Shown here: piece after piece, positions 55,759 to 64,000 of the stretch
Layout: each line of letters opens with the position of its first letter
Position numbering within the stretch: position 1 is the first letter of the stretch
DNA from: Actinomadura rudentiformis
GTDB taxonomy: Bacteria > Actinomycetota > Actinomycetes > Streptosporangiales > Streptosporangiaceae
Assembly (NCBI RefSeq): GCF_008923185.1
Contig: NZ_WBMT01000003.1
Coordinates: 1-64,000 of the forward strand
Reading direction: 5' to 3'
Length of the DNA: 64,000 nt
The notes under the pieces: model-generated
The model's input: the letters and a program-made list of their open reading frames with translations, nothing else
Told to the model about the DNA's origin: nothing
Database searches by the model: none
Made by a program: the position numbers and the translations under genes

Positions 55759-56787
55759 ATGCGGGTCGTTCCGCGCCGGACCAAGGGTCGTCGGCGCCCG
55801 GAGGCCGTGGAGCCGCCGGTCAAGGATGGCGGCACCGTCGCCGGCGAGACGGCGGAGCGACCGCCCCCGAAACCTCCGGAGCCCCCCGAGTCTCCAAAAT
55901 CTCCTGAGCCTCCGGAGAAGGCGCCCGAGCAGACAGCCGTACTGCCCGCCGCCGCTGCGAACGAACCTGTGCCGCCGCGTTCGGGGAAGCTGCCCAGGCA
56001 GACCCGGGCCACCAGGCGAGCCGCGAAGAAGGCGGCCAAGAAGAACCCTGACACGGGCAGGGCAGCCAGCATGGGCAAGGACGCCGGCGCGGGCAAGGCA
56101 GCCGACACGGGCAAGGCGGCCTCGCCCTCCCCGGCGGCTGCCGCGGCCGGTGCGGGCACCAAGGCGTCCGACGATCCGGACCAGAGACGGCGCGCCCGAT
56201 CCGTGGAGCGCCAGCGCCTCGCCGCGCAGGTCAAACGGGACCGGAGCGGCAAGGGCCGCGGGCAGACCAGGGTGGCCCGCGAGAACCGGTCCGCCCTGCT
56301 GGTCATGATCCTCACCCTCGGGCTGCTGATCGCGACGGTGGCCGTCACCGGCGGGCTGATCGCCTCGTCCATGCGGACCCGGCCGGTGACGCTGGCCGCG
56401 CCGCTGCACATCTACCCGGTCGCGGCGACGGTCCCGGGCCAGTGCCAGGCGGGTACGCAGGGGATCAGCTGGCCCACCGCCACCGGCCCGACCTGCTACG
56501 TGCTGACCCAGGGCATCGCCATCCGGCGGGTCGCCGATCTCCGGCTCCAGCGCGGCAAGGCGCGGGGAGCGTACGACGTGGCCTTGACGCTGCGGACCAC
56601 CGACCGGCGGGCGTTCGCCGACCTGACCCGGGCGATGGTGGGCAAGGATCTGGCGTTCGTGGTCCGCGACCGCCTGGTCACCGTGCCCCGCGTCGAGATG
56701 CCGATCTCCGATGGCAAGGTCGTCATCACCGGCACGAACTCCAAGGGAGAGGCCGACAAGCTCCTGCGCGAGCTCAAGGGGAAGTGA
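55759..56787 (+). CDS. Single-pass membrane protein with SecD P1-head-like extracytoplasmic domain
   Basis: 342 residues (GGGGAGAT before the ATG). Residues 1 to about 180 are cytoplasmic, basic, Pro- and Ala/Lys-rich (ATRRAAKKAAKKN, SMGKDAGAGKAADTGKAAS). One membrane helix (about 181-202) precedes an extracytoplasmic ~135-residue domain. Its end, FADLTRAMVGKDLAFVVRDR followed by VPRVEMPISDGKVVITG, strongly resembles the P1 head domain of SecD, though the SecD membrane channel is absent. It may be a stand-alone secretion accessory or an unrelated use of the fold. Confidence 0.75.
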   Translation: MRVVPRRTKGRRRPEAVEPPVKDGGTVAGETAERPPPKPPEPPESPKSPEPPEKAPEQTAVLPAAAANEPVPPRSGKLPRQTRATRRAAKKAAKKNPDTGRAASMGKDAGAGKAADTGKAASPSPAAAAAGAGTKASDDPDQRRRARSVERQRLAAQVKRDRSGKGRGQTRVARENRSALLVMILTLGLLIATVAVTGGLIASSMRTRPVTLAAPLHIYPVAATVPGQCQAGTQGISWPTATGPTCYVLTQGIAIRRVADLRLQRGKARGAYDVALTLRTTDRRAFADLTRAMVGKDLAFVVRDRLVTVPRVEMPISDGKVVITGTNSKGEADKLLRELKGK

Positions 56788-56811
56788 CCTCGAGAGCCGG
56801 CGGCCAGACGC

Positions 56812-58452
56812 TCACCCTCCGGTGGCGGTCGGGGTTCTGGCTGGGGCCGCCGGCTCGGGGAGGTCGCCGTCACCGTCCGGCCCTGCGTGCTTGGCGGCGG
56901 ATCCGCGCAGCGGTAGCTCCTTGAGGAGGAGGACGGCCAGGAATCCCAGGATCGCGATGGGGATGCCGACCATGAAGACCGACTCCAGCGCCTTGGTGAA
57001 GGATTCCAGCACGAGGCCCTTGAACGGCTCGGGCAGGGCGTGCACCTGGTCGGGCGAGCCGAGGGTCGTGCCGCTTGCGGGCGCGGTGACGTGCGCGGAG
57101 GCCATCGCGTCCTTGAGCTCGGCGTTGAGCCGGTTGGTGAGGATGGCGCCGAACGCCGCCACGCCCATGGCGCCGCCCAGGTTGCGGAAGAACGAGACGC
57201 CCGCGGTCGTCGCGGCCAGGACGGCGGGGGCGGCGGCGTTCTGCGCGGCGAGGATCAGGATCTGCATCGTGAGGCCGAGCCCGACGCCCAGGACCGCGAC
57301 GTCCGCCCCGATGACCAGCTTGCTGGAGTCGGTGTGCAGCTGTGAGAGCAGGAGCATCGAGCCGCCCACGAAGACCAGCCCGAGCACCGGGAAGATCTTC
57401 CATCGACCGGTCCGGGTGACGATCTGGCCCGAGCCGGTCGAGGTGACGAACATGCCGATGACCAGGGGCAGCGTCATCAGGCCGGAGGCCGCCGGGCTCA
57501 TGCCCTTGACGATCTGCAGGTACTGCGGCAGGTAGATCATGCCGCCGAACATCGCGATGCCGACGCACAGCGAGGCGATGGCGGCGAGCACGAACGTGCG
57601 GTTACGGAAGAGCCGCGGCGGCAGGATCGGCTCACTCGCCAGCCGTTCGGCGAAGATCGAGGCCGCCAGGAGGACGGCGCTGATCGCGCCGAGCGCGTAC
57701 GTCCATGTCGAGTGCCAGTCGAACTCCTGGCCGCCCAGGGAGAGCAGCAACATCAGCGCGGTGGCGCTGCCCGTGATCGTGAACGCGCCGAAGAGGTCGA
57801 TCCGGGTGTCCCGCTTGACCCGGGGCAGCGTGAGCACCTTCTGGATCACCAGGAACGCGATCACCGCGAGCGGGATGCAGACGTAGAAGCACCAACGCCA
57901 GCCGAGGCCGTCGGTGTCCACGATGAACCCGCCGAGCAGCGGCCCCGCCACGGTGGCCACCCCGAACACCGCACCCATGTAGCCCGCGTAACGGCCGCGC
58001 TCGCGCGGCGGGACGACGTCGCCGAGAATGACCTGGGCCAGCGCCGAGAGACCGCCCACGCCGAGGCCCTGGACCGCGCGGGCCGCGATGAGCTCGGCCA
58101 TGTTCTGCGACATCCCGGCGCCGATCGAGGCGAGCACGAAGATCAGCAGGGCGCTCTGGAACATCAGCTTGCGGCCGAAGATGTCCGACAGCTTGCCCCA
58201 GAGCGGCGTCGAGGCCGTCATGGTCAGCAGCGACGCGCTGGCCACCCAGGAGAGCTGGTCCTGACCCCCGAGATCACCCACGATCGTCGGCAGCGCCGTG
58301 CCGACCACCGAGGTGGAGATCATCGCGGTCAGCATCGCCATCATCAGCCCGGCCAGGATCTCCAGGATCTGACGATGGGTGTAGACCGGCCGCGCCTGGT
58401 CGTGGGTCGCCATCGCCCCCGGGCTCTGGCCCGCCACGCCTGCCTGCGACAC
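56812..58452 (-). CDS. MFS drug:proton antiporter, DHA2/EmrB-QacA family
   Basis: 546 residues from GTG 58452, which follows AAGGGGG by 5 nt (GTG 58470 is an alternative). About 14 membrane helices with PLWGKLSDIFGRKLMF (motif A) and GPLLGGFIVDTDGLGWRWCF (motif C). The Pro/Ala-rich tail is cytoplasmic. It is predicted to export drugs. Divergently transcribed from a TetR gene across an 88-nt gap with a dyad, the classic arrangement for ligand-induced efflux. Confidence 0.93.
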   Translation of the reverse strand: MSQAGVAGQSPGAMATHDQARPVYTHRQILEILAGLMMAMLTAMISTSVVGTALPTIVGDLGGQDQLSWVASASLLTMTASTPLWGKLSDIFGRKLMFQSALLIFVLASIGAGMSQNMAELIAARAVQGLGVGGLSALAQVILGDVVPPRERGRYAGYMGAVFGVATVAGPLLGGFIVDTDGLGWRWCFYVCIPLAVIAFLVIQKVLTLPRVKRDTRIDLFGAFTITGSATALMLLLSLGGQEFDWHSTWTYALGAISAVLLAASIFAERLASEPILPPRLFRNRTFVLAAIASLCVGIAMFGGMIYLPQYLQIVKGMSPAASGLMTLPLVIGMFVTSTGSGQIVTRTGRWKIFPVLGLVFVGGSMLLLSQLHTDSSKLVIGADVAVLGVGLGLTMQILILAAQNAAAPAVLAATTAGVSFFRNLGGAMGVAAFGAILTNRLNAELKDAMASAHVTAPASGTTLGSPDQVHALPEPFKGLVLESFTKALESVFMVGIPIAILGFLAVLLLKELPLRGSAAKHAGPDGDGDLPEPAAPARTPTATGG

Positions 58453-58488
58453 GGCGCCCCCTTCGTTCACCCATTACCTGTGCTTTGC

Positions 58489-58501
58489 ACATATCGTATG
58501 T
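58489..58501. promoter_or_regulatory. Candidate TetR operator between MFS and tetR
   Basis: ACATA-TCG-TATGT, a short perfect dyad in the shared intergenic region. Neighbouring sequence (TTGCAC before and TTACTTGCAA after) may extend it. Short, so tentative. Confidence 0.35.
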
Positions 58502-58540
58502 AGTCACCTGTTTACTTGCAAGCGGAGGGATACTGGAGCG

Positions 58541-59209
58541 GTGTTGACGCAGGCTGATCAGGAGCGGACGGACCCGGCCGGGACCAAGCGGCCGAAGCGT
58601 GACCGGGAGGCCACCCGGCGACGGCTGATGGAGGCCGCCCGCGACCTCTTCCGCGAGCACGGCTACGACCACGTCTCGGTACGGATGATCGCGGCCGCCG
58701 CCGGCGCCAACGTGGCCCTGGTCAACCGCTACTTCGGCTCCAAGGCTGCCCTCTTCGGCGAGATCCTCGCGGGTGAGTCCGCCCTGGAGAAGGTCGTCCG
58801 GGGCGATCCCGAGGAGCTCCCCCGCCGCCTTGCCGAACACGTCGTACGCCAGGCGCGGCGCGATCCTTCCAGCCCGGTGCTGCGCATGCTCGACCGCTCG
58901 ATCGGCAACCCGGAGATCCTCCCGATCCTCCAGCAGCACATGGAGAAGATGCTGGTCGGTCCCCTGACCGAGCAGCTCACCGGTCCCGACGCCCGCGCCC
59001 GCGCCACGCTGGCCGCCATGATCATCATGGGCGGCGGCCCGGTCCGCCGCCTGCTCGGCCTGGACGATCTCCGCACCGCCGACCCGTCCGACCTGATCGA
59101 TCGCCTGACCGTCATGTTCGACACGGCACTGGCCCCTGGCATCAGCGTGCCCGACGGCATCAGCGTGTCCGACATCGGTGTGCCCGACGGCTCAGGTCGA
59201 GACCGCTGA
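58541..59209 (+). CDS. TetR-family regulator, divergent from the MFS exporter
   Basis: 222 residues from GTG 58541. The HTH VSVRMIAAAAGANVALVNRYFGSK and preceding TRRRLMEAARDLFREHGYD are classical TetR. The C-terminal domain is helical. It ends in a small repeat (ISVPDGISVSDIGVPDGS). Probably represses the adjacent exporter and itself. Confidence 0.93.
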   Translation: MLTQADQERTDPAGTKRPKRDREATRRRLMEAARDLFREHGYDHVSVRMIAAAAGANVALVNRYFGSKAALFGEILAGESALEKVVRGDPEELPRRLAEHVVRQARRDPSSPVLRMLDRSIGNPEILPILQQHMEKMLVGPLTEQLTGPDARARATLAAMIIMGGGPVRRLLGLDDLRTADPSDLIDRLTVMFDTALAPGISVPDGISVSDIGVPDGSGRDR

Positions 59210-59493
59210 AGCGGCGGGCACCCCCGACCGTCGGTGGAACGGCCGCCACGGAGCACCGTCCTACACCTTGTGGCGTAAGGAGGGGCCGGGTCGTACCACG
59301 GCGGGCGCAGGCGGCCTCCATACCGGGGCGGAGGATCGGCCCTCGTGAGCCGCATAGGGTTGTGAACCATGAGGCTGTGCCACAAAAGGCAAGGAAGCCG
59401 CATGCGAGCGCGCTACCTGAGCCTGGAGCGAGCCGCGGGCGGAGCTCCAAGGGAAGATCGCGGGTCTGAGCCGGAAGGCGGGGTCCCCGGGTC

Positions 59494-62112
59494 GTGAAGG
59501 TGACGAGCACAATCGAGCGGCTCCGGGGACGGTGGGACAGGGTGGGCCGGACCGCGCGGCGGGTGACGGCGGCGGGTGGCGCGCTCGTCCTCGTGGGCGG
59601 CGGCGGCCTGGTCTGGGGTCTGGCTGCGGGCGGCGACGCGCCGGTACGGACGCTGCAGCAGCGCATCCAGGTGATGGACGGCCCGAAGGACGACCAGCGG
59701 GTGACGTTGGACACCACGTTCTACCGTCCGGTCGGCGGCGGCAAGGGCCCGGCGGTGCTGCTCGGGCACGGCTTCGGCGGCTCGAAGGACGACGTCCGGG
59801 CGGAGGCCGAGGAACTGGCGCGCGAGGGCTACGCCGTGCTGGCGTGGTCGGCCCGCGGGTTCGGCAAGTCGACCGGCGAGATCGCACTCAACTCCCCCGA
59901 CTACGAGGTCAAGGACGTCCGGCAGCTGATCGACTGGCTGGCGAAGCGGCCCGAGGTGCAGCTCGACGGGCCGGGCGACCCGCGGGTCGGCATGGCGGGC
60001 GAGTCGTACGGCGGCGCCATCGCGTTGCTCACCGCCGGGCACGACAAGCGCGTGGACGCGATCGCGCCGCAGATCACCTGGAACGACCTGGCGGACGCGC
60101 TGTTCCCCAACGCCACCGGCGAGGGGGCCGACAAGGGCGTCTTCAAGAAGCTGTGGGCGGGGATCTTCTTCTCCAGCGGCATGGGTGAGGGCCCCGCGGC
60201 GCAGGAGAACGCCTGCGGGCGGTTCATGCCGGCCGTGTGCGACATGTACCAGGAGATCGCCGAGACCGGGCGGCCCACCCCGGCGGCGATCGAGATGCTG
60301 AAGCGGTCGAGCCCGGCCGCCGTGGCCGGTCAGATCAAGGTCCCCAGCCTCATCGTCCAGGGGCAGTCCGACTCGCTCTTCCCGCTCGACCATGGGGATG
60401 CCAACGCCAGGGCCATCGCCCGCAACGGCGCCCCGGTCTCGGTCGTCTGGTTCCAGGGCGGGCACGACGGCGGAGACCCCGAGACGGGCCGCGTACGGGG
60501 TCTCGTGCGCGACTGGTTCGACCGGTACCTCGAACGCAAGGCACCTTCGGGCGGCGCGGACGACGGCTTCACGGTCACGCGTGCCGGAGGCATCGACTCC
60601 TCGACGCAGTCCGTGGTCATCGAGGCCGCCGGCACCCGCACGTACCCAGGCCTGGCCTCCGGCACCCGCACTCTGGCCCTCACCGGCCGCGAACAGACGA
60701 TCCACAACCCGGCGGGCGGCTCCCCCGCCTCGATCTCGGCCCTGCCCGGCCTGGGCGCCCTCGGGAACCTCGGCGACCTGGGTGGCGCGGGGCTGACGAG
60801 CCAGCTCCCGGTCGACATGCCCGGACAGTCGGCCACGTTCGACACGGCCGCGCTCGCCCAGCCGGTCCAGCTCACCGGCGCCGCCACCGTCCGGATCAAG
60901 GTGACCGGCAAGGGCGACATCCCGCTGTTCGCCAAGCTGTACGACGTCGCACCGGGCGGCGCGTCTCCGGCGCGGCGACTCGCCGCTCCACTGCGCGTGG
61001 AGAAGGCCGACACGGGCCGCGAGGTCACGGTGACGCTGCCCGCCATGGACTACCGGTTCGACCGGGGTCACCGGCTGCGGCTCGTGGTGGCCACGACCGA
61101 CATGGGCTTCGCGACACCGCCGCAGCCCGCCTCGTTCAAGGTCGCGGCGGTCTCCGGGCTGACCGTGCCGGCCGTTCCGTCACTGCACACCACGGCCGCG
61201 CCGCTGCCGGCCTGGGTCTGGATCCTCCCCGGCGTCGCGCTCGCGGTGGCCGCCGGGATCCTGGTCACCGGCCGCGGACGGCGCGGGCGCGGAAGGGCCG
61301 GCCTGCTCGGTTCGGCCGAGACGTTCGACCCGGCGCGGGCCGGCGTACCGCTGCAGATCACCGGCCTGACCAAGGCGTACAAGAACGGCCACCTCGCCGT
61401 CGACGACCTGAGCTTCAGCGTCGAGAAGGGGCAGGTTCTCGGGCTGCTCGGGCCGAACGGCGCGGGCAAGACCACGACGCTGCGCATGCTCATGGGTCTC
61501 ATCCACCCCGATGCCGGTGAGATCCGGATCTTCGGGCGCCGGGTGACGCCGGGCGCGCCGGTGCTGTCCCGGTTGGGCTCGTTCGTCGAGGGCCCCGGGT
61601 TCCTGCCGCACCTGTCCGGCCGCGACAACCTCGATCTCTACTGGCGGGCCACCGGGCGGCCGGCGGAGGAGGCGCATCTCGACGAGGCGTTGAAGATCGC
61701 CGACCTCGGCGCCGCGCTGGACCGCGCCGTCCGGACGTACTCCCAGGGCATGCGGCAGCGCCTCGCGATCGCCCAGGCCATGCTGGGACTGCCCGACCTG
61801 CTGGTGCTGGACGAGCCCACCAACGGCCTCGACCCGCCCCAGATCCGCGAGATGCGCGACGTGCTGATCCGGTACGCGGCGGAGGGGCGGACGGTCATCG
61901 TCTCCAGCCACCTGCTGTCGGAGGTGGAGATGACCTGCACGCACGCCGTGGTCATGTCGCGCGGACGGCGGGTGGCCGCCGGGCCGGTGGCTGAGATCGT
62001 CGGCTCCGGCCGCCGGCTGGAGGACGCGTTCCTCGAGATCATCAGCGCCGGCAACGGCTCGGGCGTCGAGGGCACCGCGAAGGTCGCGGGCAACGGAAAG
62101 GGGGAGGCGTGA
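59494..62112 (+). CDS. Fusion of extracytoplasmic alpha/beta hydrolase (CocE/PepX type) with ABC transporter ATPase
   Basis: 872 residues from GTG 59494. A membrane anchor (about 27-46) is followed by an alpha/beta hydrolase (about 55-345) with oxyanion loop GHGFGG, nucleophile Ser171 in GESYGG, Asp293 and His324 as likely triad, and a beta-rich domain (about 360-555) like the C-terminal jelly roll of X-Pro dipeptidyl peptidases. A second membrane helix (about 572-592) leads to a cytoplasmic ABC ATPase: Walker A GPNGAGKT 653-660, signature SQGMR about 750-754, Walker B LLVLDEP 769-775, His806. The permease gene overlaps its stop. A transporter with a built-in external hydrolase is implied. 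Confidence 0.92.
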   Translation: MKVTSTIERLRGRWDRVGRTARRVTAAGGALVLVGGGGLVWGLAAGGDAPVRTLQQRIQVMDGPKDDQRVTLDTTFYRPVGGGKGPAVLLGHGFGGSKDDVRAEAEELAREGYAVLAWSARGFGKSTGEIALNSPDYEVKDVRQLIDWLAKRPEVQLDGPGDPRVGMAGESYGGAIALLTAGHDKRVDAIAPQITWNDLADALFPNATGEGADKGVFKKLWAGIFFSSGMGEGPAAQENACGRFMPAVCDMYQEIAETGRPTPAAIEMLKRSSPAAVAGQIKVPSLIVQGQSDSLFPLDHGDANARAIARNGAPVSVVWFQGGHDGGDPETGRVRGLVRDWFDRYLERKAPSGGADDGFTVTRAGGIDSSTQSVVIEAAGTRTYPGLASGTRTLALTGREQTIHNPAGGSPASISALPGLGALGNLGDLGGAGLTSQLPVDMPGQSATFDTAALAQPVQLTGAATVRIKVTGKGDIPLFAKLYDVAPGGASPARRLAAPLRVEKADTGREVTVTLPAMDYRFDRGHRLRLVVATTDMGFATPPQPASFKVAAVSGLTVPAVPSLHTTAAPLPAWVWILPGVALAVAAGILVTGRGRRGRGRAGLLGSAETFDPARAGVPLQITGLTKAYKNGHLAVDDLSFSVEKGQVLGLLGPNGAGKTTTLRMLMGLIHPDAGEIRIFGRRVTPGAPVLSRLGSFVEGPGFLPHLSGRDNLDLYWRATGRPAEEAHLDEALKIADLGAALDRAVRTYSQGMRQRLAIAQAMLGLPDLLVLDEPTNGLDPPQIREMRDVLIRYAAEGRTVIVSSHLLSEVEMTCTHAVVMSRGRRVAAGPVAEIVGSGRRLEDAFLEIISAGNGSGVEGTAKVAGNGKGEA

Positions 62113-62996
62113 TGAGCACGACCACACCGCTCAACGGCCGCCAGGCCGCCGCCGCCCCGGAGACCGGGCCCGGCTACGACGTACGGCGGACATTGCCGCT
62201 GCGCGTGGAGATCGTCCGGCAGTTCCGCCGGCGGCGCACGCTCGTGGCGTTCGGCATCCTGCTCGTCCTCCCCTGGATCCTGGTCGCCGCGTTCAAGATC
62301 GGTGGCGATCCGGGACCCGACGGCATCCCGAGCCTGGTGGACGTGGCGACCTCCAGCGCCCTCAACTTCGCGCTGTTCGCCCTCTTCGTCTCGGTCGGCT
62401 TCCTGCTGGTGGTCGCGGTGGCGCTGTTCTGCGGCGACACCGTGGCGAGCGAGGCGGGCTGGTCGTCGCTGCGCTACCTGCTGGCCGCACCGGTCCCGCG
62501 GGCGCGGCTGCTGAGGCAGAAGCTGGTCGTCGCCCTGGGGTACGCGGCGGTCGCGGTCGTGAGCCTGCCCCTGATGTCGCTGGTGGCGGGCACGGTCGCG
62601 TTCGGCTGGGGATCGGTCGAGCTGCCCACGGGCGGCTCCGTGCCGGTCTCCACCGCCCTCGGCCGGATGGGCATCATCGTCGGGTACGCGCTGATCAGCC
62701 AGCTCGTGGTCGCCGCGCTGGCGTTCCTGCTGTCGGTCACCACCGACTCGCCCCTGGGCGCGGTCGGCGGGGCGGTCGGCCTGGTGATCGTGAGCAACAT
62801 CCTGGACGCGGTCACGGCGCTGGGCGATTGGCGCGACTTCCTGCCGACGCACTGGATGTACTCGTGGATGGACGCCCTGCAGCCGGAGATCCAGTGGACG
62901 GGCATGGCGAAGGGCACCGCGATCTCGATGGCCTACGCGCTCATCCTGTTCGCGCTGGCCTTCCGCCGCTTCCGCACGCGTGACGTCGTCTCCTGA
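62109..62996 (+). CDS. ABC transporter permease (ABC-2 type)
   Basis: 295 residues from GTG 62109 (or ATG 62112); both overlap the upstream stop. A polar N-terminus is followed by six membrane helices (first about 45-63) and the conserved cytoplasmic segment SLRYLLAAPVPRARLLRQKL, typical of ABC-2 permeases. It should dimerise and pair with the ATPase half of the preceding fusion protein. Substrate unknown; export is the usual direction for this type. Confidence 0.92.
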   Translation: MMSTTTPLNGRQAAAAPETGPGYDVRRTLPLRVEIVRQFRRRRTLVAFGILLVLPWILVAAFKIGGDPGPDGIPSLVDVATSSALNFALFALFVSVGFLLVVAVALFCGDTVASEAGWSSLRYLLAAPVPRARLLRQKLVVALGYAAVAVVSLPLMSLVAGTVAFGWGSVELPTGGSVPVSTALGRMGIIVGYALISQLVVAALAFLLSVTTDSPLGAVGGAVGLVIVSNILDAVTALGDWRDFLPTHWMYSWMDALQPEIQWTGMAKGTAISMAYALILFALAFRRFRTRDVVS

Positions 62997-63001
62997 CAGT
63001 G

Positions 63002-63017
63002 CCGGGGCGGGCCCCGG
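63002..63017. terminator. Short hairpin between convergent genes
   Basis: CCGGGGC-GG-GCCCCGG, with a further CGGGC/GCCCG hairpin at 63025-63040, in the 36-nt gap between the permease and the convergent hydrolase. The tight loop makes it weak; the pair may act together. Confidence 0.4.
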
Positions 63018-63032
63018 ACGGAGGCGGGCCGT

Positions 63033-63572
63033 TCAGCCCGTCTTCGCCCGGAGCGCGCCCAGGATGTCGTCCGTCGTGCAGACCGTGCCGAGCAGCGGGA
63101 AGATCTTCTCGACCGCGAAGTCGTGCATCTCCGCGTTGAACGAGGCCATGGCGTCGCGCGGGAACAGCAGGTCGTAGCCGTAGTCGCTCGCCGTGCGGGC
63201 GGTGGACTCGACGCCGGCGTTGGTCGTCAGCCCGCATACGACGACGGCGCCGATGCCCTGGCCGCCCAGCTTGTCGTGCAGCTCGGTCTCGTGGAACGCG
63301 TTCCACGAGCGCTTGGTGATCAGCAGGTCGCCCGGTCCGGGCTCCATCTCGCTGACCAGCTCGCTGCCCGCCGGCTGCTCGGGCACCCCCGGACGTTCCG
63401 CCTGGACGATCACCACCAGGCCGCCGTTCTCCCGGAAGCCGTCGGCCAGCCGCATCGCCTGCCGGACGACGTTCGCGCCAGTAGAGGGTCCGGTCTCCAT
63501 GCCCACGATGCGGACCTGGAGATCTATGACGATGAGCGCAGTGCGCGGGGCGTCGATGGTCAAGTCAGTCAT
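63033..63572 (-). CDS. Isochorismatase/nicotinamidase-family cysteine hydrolase
   Basis: 179 residues from ATG 63572 (MTDLTIDAPRTALIVIDLQV). Catalytic triad pattern: Asp in VIDLQ, Lys in TKRSWNAF, Cys in VVCGLTTNAGVESTAR. The TTNAGVEST segment is typical of isochorismatase-like amidases rather than true nicotinamidases, and the zinc ligands of PncA are not evident. Substrate uncertain. Starts 20 nt from the divergent YjbR-like gene. Confidence 0.88.
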   Translation of the reverse strand: MTDLTIDAPRTALIVIDLQVRIVGMETGPSTGANVVRQAMRLADGFRENGGLVVIVQAERPGVPEQPAGSELVSEMEPGPGDLLITKRSWNAFHETELHDKLGGQGIGAVVVCGLTTNAGVESTARTASDYGYDLLFPRDAMASFNAEMHDFAVEKIFPLLGTVCTTDDILGALRAKTG

Positions 63573-63592
63573 GTCGCGGCATTCTAGAGAGC

Positions 63593-63934
63593 GTGTCCGA
63601 AGCCCAGACCGTACGCGAGATAGCACTCTCACTTCCTGGCGCCCAGGAAAAGCCGGCCTGGGGTCAAGTGACCTTCCGCGTCACCAAAGGCATCTTCGCC
63701 AGTCTGTCGGACGACGAAACCTCGATGGGGTTCCGCTTTCCCAAAGACGAGCGGACCGAAATGATCGCGGCGGAGCCCCGGAAGTTCTTCGTCCAGCCCG
63801 GACATGACGATCGGTACAACTGGTTGCGGGTGCACCTGGCCGCGCTGGACGATGACGAGCTGCGCGACATCATCGTCGACTCCTGGCGGCAACTGGCCTC
63901 CAAACGGCTCGTGGCGGAGTACGAGGCCGACTGA
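63593..63934 (+). CDS. YjbR/MmcQ-family DNA-binding-fold protein
   Basis: 113 residues from GTG 63593. The CyaY-like/YjbR double-wing fold is recognisable: LSLPGAQEKPAWGQVTFRV at the start, KDERTEMIAAEPRKFFVQP in the middle, and RELV-type ending WRQLASKRLVAEY. Known members bind DNA in vitro, but biological roles are unclear. The last 66 bases of the window after it show no feature. Confidence 0.88.
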   Translation: MSEAQTVREIALSLPGAQEKPAWGQVTFRVTKGIFASLSDDETSMGFRFPKDERTEMIAAEPRKFFVQPGHDDRYNWLRVHLAALDDDELRDIIVDSWRQLASKRLVAEYEAD

Positions 63935-64000
63935 ACCGGCAGTGGCCAGGATCGGCCGCACGATCTCCTCCCCTACCGGGAGACACGGAACGTACACACG

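Noticed and set aside
56794..56856. 12-bp inverted repeat GAGCCGGCGGCC/GGCCGCCGGCTC around the MFS stop
   Set aside because: The 39-nt loop contains the end of the coding sequence; too loose to call a terminator with confidence.

Overview
The window is a GC-rich actinobacterial chromosome segment. GTG starts are common, genes are packed with 1-4 nt overlaps, and the core gene order is conserved. The combination of an rpmG/MaoC/murB ... tRNA-Trp-secE-nusG-rplKA ... rplJL ... rpoB backbone, a complete mce operon, a second-type nuo cluster and KorAB suggests a filamentous actinomycete. Streptosporangiales is my best guess, by inference only. I see no insertion sequence, prophage, CRISPR array or integrase.

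Bases 1-20,045 (mostly minus strand) hold the transcription/translation core: tRNA-Trp, secE, nusG, rplK, rplA, two LppX/LolA-like lipoproteins, rplJ, rplL. A complete mce lipid-import operon follows (mceG-yrbEA-yrbEB-mceABCDEF plus two Mce-associated proteins, about 12.5 kb). The first 57 codons of rpoB lie at the window edge. The mce operon is therefore lodged between rplL and rpoB, with terminators on both sides.

Bases 20,284-36,041 hold a class I aminotransferase, an ECF sigma factor with a membrane partner and a proline-rich secreted protein, an adenosine deaminase-like enzyme, and an MFS exporter with TetR and GntR regulators. Next come a TMEM165/GDT1-type exporter behind a yybP-ykoY manganese riboswitch, murB, a HadA/HadB-like dehydratase pair, rpmG, and tRNA-Met, tRNA-Thr and tRNA-Tyr. 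Between the tRNAs are four genes of uncertain role: an orphan protein, a PP2C-like phosphatase, a PH-like membrane protein and an NmrA-like reductase.

Bases 36,193-55,534 hold yajQ, a small secreted protein, htpX, and a complex I-like cluster nuoA-B-C-H-I-J-K-L-M-N with no nuoD, E, F or G. NuoB carries a roughly 200-residue tandem-repeat tail, and a plus-strand helix-hairpin-helix protein gene splits the cluster. Two LolA-like membrane-anchored proteins and korAB (2-oxoacid:ferredoxin oxidoreductase) follow. The likely theme is a ferredoxin-linked respiratory module: KorAB makes reduced ferredoxin, and a complex I-like pump without the NADH-oxidising arm could use it.

Bases 55,759-64,000 hold a SecD-P1-like single-pass protein, a second MFS/TetR pair, and an unusual single polypeptide joining an extracytoplasmic alpha/beta hydrolase to an ABC ATPase, with its permease. 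An isochorismatase-family hydrolase and a YjbR/MmcQ-family protein end the window.
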